The notes beneath the pieces were generated by a model, which was given only the letters and a program-made list of their open reading frames with translations, was not told the origin of the DNA and did no database searches. A DNA stretch of 64,000 nucleotides from Amphiduros pacificus (Eukaryota > Annelida > Polychaeta > Phyllodocida > Hesionidae), in NCBI GenBank assembly GCA_949316495.1, contig OX439005.1, positions 27,134,217-27,198,216 of the forward strand, in the 5' to 3' direction. Shown here one piece after another: positions 57,081 through 64,000 of the stretch (position 1 is its first letter; every line of letters starts with the position of its first letter). A program made the translations under genes and the position numbers.

Positions 57081-60000
57081 TTAGTGCACAGGATATTGGT
57101 TACTGAGTTTAAATAATGAGGAAGTCTAATCAGTTGTTGTAAAGAATTTCTTTTATCGATCTTGGACACTTGGTCTTTGGTTGGGTTTGTTCGGTGATAA
57201 ATTGGTCCTTATGTCCATTTAACCTCGGGATATCATAGACCAAGAAGTCAGTTTTGTCCTTGATGTCTGGACAGCCTATACGCGTAACTATGACCGATGA
57301 CCTGCAGATTTCCTGAATGTTTATTCTAACCAGGTGGTTGGCCGGGCACAACTTTCTGATCACCCTGTACACTCCCACCTGCGATATGAAACTAACACCA
57401 ACACTACTTTGTTCCTATGGATACACGTCAGACGTGTATACGTATCTATTACAAAGTACCGTGGTACGTCAAATGTCAATTTTGACGTGTGTTTGTCTTT
57501 ATCACGTTAGATTTCACCCATATTTTTTCAGATCTTGCCCATTACATATTCATGTAAATCATTCAGGTTAAATGATCCTTTGACCTCTTTGACATCGATC
57601 TTACTGATATTGACACTTTCCAAGTTCAGAATATTTGCGTGCCTTGAAATCATCAAATTACAGAAATAAAAGGAATAGACAACTTTCTTACCAAAGTCCC
57701 AATACAATTCATAACATTTGAATTTAGGTTTACTATTCGAGTTATAAAAAGGTGTCTTGAACTAAATATTTGATATTACATTACTCAAAGATTTATTTCT
57801 TTAATTATATTATATTCTCTTCCTATTAATATAAGAGTATAATGTGCCTGGAAGAACATTATACTGGCAGAAAAAAAGGTTCAAAATCAGACGCCAATTT
57901 CTTTATCAAATGAATATACACAGAAAAATATAAATATATACAGCTACAAACAAAAAAAGATGTAAATTTATAATATACCAGTATATGCACTTTGGATAAA
58001 AAATAATCAAGCGAACATTATAAAAATATACAGTAACATGGTTGTCTGACAGATTTGTGTTCTGCTTTTGAGGTGTTATGTTTGAGATGCGAGAAAACTG
58101 CATTCATAATAATAGTAATGTGGAAATAGTCTGTTTTTGTGATAGTTTAAGACATGTTTTGAAGAAAATCTAGTGTGATTGCTATCTATTATTATCACAT
58201 TCTCATTTGGTTGCAATATTGTTACTTTGTTGGCAAGTTGGTTTCAAATCCCAGAGTGCACATGTTGGTGGGTGATAATAAAGGAACAGCGAGGGGCCTG
58301 GTGTGAGGACGAGATGGAAGCCCAGTCAAAGTACTGAGCCCATAGATGTCCCATCTCAAGTGCCCACACCTGCACCCACCATGTTCCTATTTATGCATAC
58401 ACTGCTCAGTTTGAAAAAAAAGTAGAATTTTTCGGTTTATACTGGGAATAATTTACACTGTGTAAATAATAAGCTTTTAGGGATTACCCAAAATGTAAAT
58501 TTCTTCATCGAAAATGTTAAAGTTTATTAAATATATGTCTGTGTGTTCAATATGATAAATGCCTTCAAAATATGCATGTTGACTTTTATTTGGAATTTCA
58601 GTTAATTAAATATAAAAAGCAAAAACACAAAACACAAACCGCGTGAATGAAATGGGCACACACAGTTTTATAGTGTCTGAATAGAGTCATTGTATACATC
58701 TTGCGGAAGAACGTAAATTATCATCAACAAACTGTTGAAAACAAAGAGTAAATATTACTTGAAATGCAATGTCTGTTTGGCTCACACGACAGTGGCGTTT
58801 GATGTGAAGTTTAGATAATATCTGATTACAACCATAAAAAATATTTTGCATGCGGGATGCAGCTAGCTTGTTGATCTTTCCCAATATTTTTGGCCGATTT
58901 AATTCTTTCGGAGATCCCGTCCTTTAAAGACGATCTTTTGCCCAGGTGAAACATAAACATGAAAATGCGTCGGCGAAATATGTAGAATATCATTTTCTCA
59001 ATATAGCCGTAGAAATAACACGAACCGCAATAAAGAGAAAACGGAAAGGCACGTGCACAGAAATGAGCCGGTTTTATAAAGACTGAACCCACATTATCCA
59101 CAGGAGTCAACAGTAAGCATGTGTTTAGACCAATAAAATTTAAAAATTAAACAAAGATTTGTAAAGGCAATATCTGGTGTCTCGAAACAAGATGTTTGAC
59201 TTTGTTTTTTGTTTGCTAATCGCTTTGCTGTGCCCATTTTCCAGGTGAACAAATCATTATTGATATAGAAATTGACACACTCAGGCACTTAGTTAGAGGC
59301 CAAATAAACTCATGAGAAAACATTGTTACTTTCAAAAGGCACGATGAACTAAATTGAGAAGAGCACGGAAAAATTTGATCATAGCTATTATTTTAGAATT
59401 ATTATGATTATTTTTATCATAGCTATAATTTTACAGAATTATTTTACAAACCAAATATTTACACGCCAGGTATCTATCTTGTATATGTTTCCCTATTAAG
59501 ATTTATCAAGAAAACATCAGATTTTTTTTTACACTTCCAAAACCCGAGTTCACGCAGTGCTTTGCCCTGTTTGTAAGATTACCTACATGGCTTTATCTGT
59601 TATTGGTTACATAGTCGGGTATTATCGATAATCTTTATTGTCTGCAATATAACCATTAACTGAACTATGGGATCATCCCAGCACGGAATTAACAACATTG
59701 TCCTGTCTTAGTATTCTGTTTGATGTTTCTCTTTGAAAGATAATTTTGGAGAGACTTTTATGATATTCCATAAAGTTAGGATTACAGGGCCAGGGCTTGA
59801 AAACAAACACAAAAAGGGCATTCGTGATATATCAGTGCATAAATGGCATTTTTGTTTAAAGAAACCGACGAATGCGCTGTTTTCATTTAAAGCACATCGT
59901 GAGACTTGCAAACCAAGCTTTTTTATTTTTATTTTCCAGGTGGTTGTTTCGCAAGATAATCTGTTTAAGTTACGTAAAGGGGGGATTTATTGAGAACAGT

Positions 60001-60380
60001 TTGTGCGCTGCCGATGGAGGAGCGGTATAGACACCTTGTGTGGAGAGATGATTCACCTGTTTGTGTTAAGTTTACAAGATGTTTGGGGGACATAAAGTTT
60101 AGAGCCATTTGTGACATTTATTGGCTGCCATAACTAAATGTGATTTATTGCAGCATTTTCTGAATGGACCAAAGCCATTTGACATCAAGTCCATATAATA
60201 TCGCATTATACCTTTCAAGTAAATTTTTAAAATTGCGTACATGACTTAAGAATCGACGTAGGCCCCCTGCCAAAATCTCCAACGGATGATTAGATATAGA
60301 GGAGTTGTACAGTTCTGGTTCCGGTGAAGTTGTATGTTCCTTTGTGTACTTTTCAATTGAAAAAAAAACAACATGGCGAT
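57081..60380. other. Gene desert, part 5
   Basis: No gene. 57120-57580 is less AT-rich and may be regulatory; the rest is AT-rich with no repeat that I can name. Confidence 0.45.
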
Positions 60381-60384
60381 TGGC

Positions 60385-60660
60385 AATCGGCCTCTGTAGA
60401 ACTAAGCAAGCCAGATATAAAGCCAAGGAATAGAGATGTAGGACTTAGTAATCCAGACGAAGAACTGGGGAATCCAGGTGTAGAAATAAGGAATCTAGAA
60501 GTAAAACTATAAGAAACCAAATGTAGAAACATAAGCCAAAGGAACATAAGCATATGGAAGCACCATAAAGGACTACGGAAGCCTCAACATGGTTAAAGAA
60601 GCCTCATAAAAGATTAAGGAAGCCATATAAAGGTCATGGGAAACCTCCACATATAGAGGA
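60385..60660. repeat. Degenerate short tandem repeats, about 26-30 bp
   Basis: Recurring patterns: 'gtagaaataaggaatc' and 'ggaatccag' (60395-60510), then 'aaaggactacggaagcctca'-like units (60560-60650). Purine-rich on this strand. Confidence 0.5.
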
Positions 60661-60724
60661 GACAAACTGCACTGAATTAGTGCGTCTTTTAGGAAGGCCA
60701 AAAGTAACATTCATATAGCTCTTG

Positions 60725-60805
60725 ATAGTACCTGGATGGGATTTGAACCGGGAATCCCTGGATCTCAAGGCGAACGCTTTGCCAATTGAGCTGTTTTTGC
60801 CAGTG
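60725..60805 (-). repeat. tRNA-like SINE head relic
   Basis: On the minus strand: A-box-like gctcaattggcaaagcg and B-box ggttcaaatccc at tRNA-like spacing. The acceptor and T-stem ends do not pair, so it is a SINE head or a tRNA relic rather than a working tRNA gene. Confidence 0.6.
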
Positions 60806-60809
60806 TCAA

Positions 60810-63800
60810 AATATAAGTCCTTTTATATATTTCTAAACTCTCTCAAAAATCGCATGTTCTACATGTGGCAAATGATCTTTTTTCCTTGTTCCCTTCATGT
60901 TATGTTCGAAACTCACAATATTGAATATCAATTAAGGTTTTTTTACTTCTCTTAACCTCTATTCAGAAAGTATTCTGTCATCGCTTCCATTGTCAATACC
61001 TCGCCTTTCATGTTTCACATAATTACTTCGTTTTCACTCATCGGATGCGACAATTGGCGAATTTTCTTTATTTCTCTGCGTAGCCTTAGGACCGATAAGC
61101 AAGCAAAGTCAAGTTAGAAAAAAGTGACCCGGGGTCCTTCTGTGATCAAACAATGTGTCGGTTTATAAAATATTCCATAATGAGCCACATAAAACAAAGG
61201 TATCACCCTTTCCACACGTGTTTTTCTCATCACATTGTTGCACACAACTCCTCCCCCCTCCCACGTGAGTTTACCGCCACTAAAGGGTTAACGTTTCGCC
61301 CACTGCCTTACAAATCAGAGTCAATATCTTGTCTTATTGTTTCCTCGCACTGTGTCCGGCTCACAAGAATCCTCCCCGGGGGCGAGGCCCCAGCCCGGCA
61401 TTATAACACCCGGGACAAAGCCATCCTCCCCGGGCCTACCTATTAAGCAGTTTGCACACTGATATTTATCAATTTCTCACACAATGTTAACTGACACATG
61501 CAAAAGAACTGATATTTGATTTAATCAGGTAAAAATAAATATGACAATTGGAATGAACATCTGCAAATATTGCAAAATATATTTGCAATAAAGACGGGGC
61601 ACATGAGAAAAAGGCTTCCTGTCTGCCTGAGGTAAAGGACATTATCATTGTCAAACCATACAGTAAACATTACACGCCATGTTTTATATGCATGTGTTGC
61701 AGGAAAAACTCTTTCCATTTTTCAGGAATAACAATATTTATTAATTAGACAGAGTAAGTATATCGCTTCTCTAAGATTGAGAATACTTGATAATTCTGCA
61801 AATCTTTTATTTCACATAAATCACGATGAATCTATACATATGCGAATTCAATTCTGAATAGAAGTGTCAATTATATTCCTAAACCTCAATGGAAAACTTT
61901 GTAAAATATTTTCTATATCACAATAAATATCTTAGCACTAAAAGTTAAGCAAACTCTTTTGGTGGACACTTCACAGTGAAGAAGCTAATTGGCTCATTAT
62001 TTATGCAAATCATCCTGGGATTTACACTTTAATGAGACGATATTAAATCGGTAAACTTTCATTAACGCTGATGAGATGGTAATTTTCAAATTGCAGTTTT
62101 TAATCTAGTCCTCCATACTTGAAATTGGCCAATCATTATATAAGACTTAATCCTGGCTAGAATTATGTAAATATACAACGATAAGAAATTTACTTAGCAA
62201 ATGTGAAGATGGTTTAGATTGTGTATTTTAAGTTTTAATATGAGAAAATTACTTTCACCCATCTTTATGCTAAGTAGTTAATGAATATCATTAAAATCTC
62301 ACCAAATGAATGTAAATATCAGGTCATATATGATAGTAGTCGTTGGATTTTGTATTTCACACAGACACAATGACTTACGAATAAAATGAAATTTGAAAGC
62401 TGGAATCGGAATATGCATTTTGATGGTGAGTTTTGATATTTCTAGACACAAAAATAGAAATTTCTCAAGAAACTTCGGGTGGCACTTAAGAAATATTTTC
62501 CCACGTCTCTATATAATGTGAAATTTCAATATGCATAAAAGGGATGTCTCAATAAGTGAAATATACCATAATGATATGCATTCAATACTTGTCAAATGTT
62601 GACATGTATTTGTGAATATCAACAGAATCGAGTATATTTCATGTACATATCATGTCAATCTGCAGGCAGAGTCAACCTGTCTTAAGTCTCCTCAAGTTTG
62701 TCAAGTATTTGTTGTGGGACACTCAGTCTCTCTTCAAGTTACTGTCCTGTATCCATCTGATACACGCCTCAACCCGAGTGAGTCTTCGTGACTGAGGAAC
62801 AGTCCCTCAAAGCCAATTTAAGCACAATTAGAATGTATGAATAACGTGCCAATTTTTAAATTAAATAGAAACAAAATCACCAAATATACCTGTCTGAACT
62901 AGAAACCCTGTCAAATAATATATTTTAGCTGAGAGCAATATAAATTATTACTCTCAGATTTTAGGAGGGGATAAAACTTGGTATTTATATATCAATTTAC
63001 ACTAAAATAATGTTATTTGTATTATTTCTGAGCAGACATAATGTGAGAAAAACATCAAGGTTTACTTGAAGTTGATTGAGATGCGTAGGAGTATTTGTGT
63101 TCTGCTTTGTCATTTATTTGGGAAACGAACTTTTCACCATTTGAATAAAATGTCACAAAGCCTCTGTCATAACATTTAGGGAATTAAAAACAATTAAGGA
63201 CATGTCAGATAAATTACAAACGGTTTACTGTGATATATCATTTTCAAAAGGTGATTTTTTTTTGTTTAATGATCAAGTTGGTCCTTAAATCAGTGTCACG
63301 TCTTGTGGGAGCACTTGACACAGGCCAAGAACTTATATGTAAAAATCCTGTCACCACAGGTCTGGATAAGTAACACAGTTAGATCGCTGCCTAATGATAT
63401 GACACGCTGTAAAGACATAGCTCATTAGGACCTCCTTAAACACATTCTCGCTGCAGATTAACATTTCGTTAAGAAGTGGCATTGTTTTGAAGACCACGGG
63501 GCGGGATTTGTTTGTGGAGTTAATGAGAACAAATTTAGCCAAATAATGACGTTTCCTGTGGCTCGACCATGAGAAAATAGGTTCGTAACGAGAAAGGTCC
63601 CACTGAGAACTGAGAATAACCACAAAATCTCAAGTGGAAAACGTATTAAGGTGACAAACAATTCAGAGGAAAGCCTAAAGAAAAAGGCTTGTCCAGGTGG
63701 TCACCTTACGACATGGCATTTATATTGTGTTTATGAATGTGCACAGAATTAGAGGCGAGATTTTGCCATTTACTTGCAATCTATCCGGAAAGCGACATTA

Positions 63801-64000
63801 AGTGTTCTAACGGTATTTCCTGTAAGTGTGTTAGCTAGCTTTGAGTCTCACCATTGTTCACGGCGAGTTTACGAATCAGGATAAAACGCCTGTGAAAATC
63901 ACCCATTGGTGATCCAATTTCTCTGTCAAATATCACTAAGGCGTAGGAAATCAAACCATTTACGTGACCCATTCCGCGGAAAGCGACCAATTCTGGCCGG
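60810..64000. other. Gene desert, part 6, to the window end
   Basis: No gene. 61240-61440 is GC-rich (ccccgggggcgaggccccag near 61373) and may be regulatory. A palindrome lies at 62929-62957. The remainder is AT-rich; 63300-64000 is less so but featureless to me. Confidence 0.45.
62929..62957. repeat. 29 bp palindrome flanked by 7 bp direct repeats, copy 2
   Basis: Arms ctgagagcaata and tattactctcag (one mismatch) around a 5 nt loop. ATTTTAG lies on both sides (62922-62928 and 62958-62964). Same arms as 31486-31515 but a different flanking repeat. Confidence 0.88.

Noticed and set aside
60725-60805. tRNA gene on the minus strand
   Set aside because: A and B boxes are present but acceptor and T stems do not pair, so it is a SINE/tRNA relic.

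Overview
The window is AT-rich invertebrate nuclear DNA with intron-containing genes, tRNA-derived SINEs, long TA microsatellites and many minisatellites. The NK2.1 protein and the SINE 3' ends ('gttgaaagtgatgtgaaacc'-like, then AAAC repeats) suggest a lophotrochozoan, most likely a mollusc and perhaps a gastropod. The species is inference, not proven here.

Layout, all genes on the + strand. (1) 1-17923: the 3' three quarters of an ABCC4/MRP4-like ABC exporter. I place 24 coding exons with consistent splice sites and phases, giving 1078 residues to the stop; roughly 250 N-terminal residues lie left of the window. Its introns hold most of the mobile DNA: a LINE RNase H relic with a SINE nested in it, a second SINE, a 3.1 kb DNA transposon with about 150 bp inverted ends, a TA-rich cruciform, and an intron minisatellite that looks copied from the exon 22/intron junction. 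(2) 17924-28600: intergenic, with a 29-30 bp minisatellite, a 2.8 kb array of a 49 bp unit, a TA microsatellite and a 12 bp array, interspersed with more complex stretches that could be regulatory. (3) 28600-33800: an NK2.1 (NKX2-1/TTF-1/scarecrow class) homeobox gene with two main coding exons (367 residues), a probable alternative 5' exon, and a 3'UTR with several poly(A) signals. (4) 33800-64000: about 30 kb with no recognisable gene. It holds GC-rich islands in AT-rich DNA, a homeodomain-site palindrome, and three further tandem arrays (about 60, 26/78 and 39/35 bp units).

The two genes are functionally unrelated: a membrane exporter beside a developmental transcription factor with a gene desert downstream. 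The desert is the kind of landscape expected to carry NK2.1 enhancers (inference).

The most unusual points are: two independent duplications across 5' splice junctions in the ABC gene; two 29-30 bp palindromes, each flanked by its own 7 bp direct repeat; an array of about 40 units, nearly all carrying the consensus splice donor CAGGTAAG; and an NK2.1 upstream exon that would splice in frame to give a longer N terminus.
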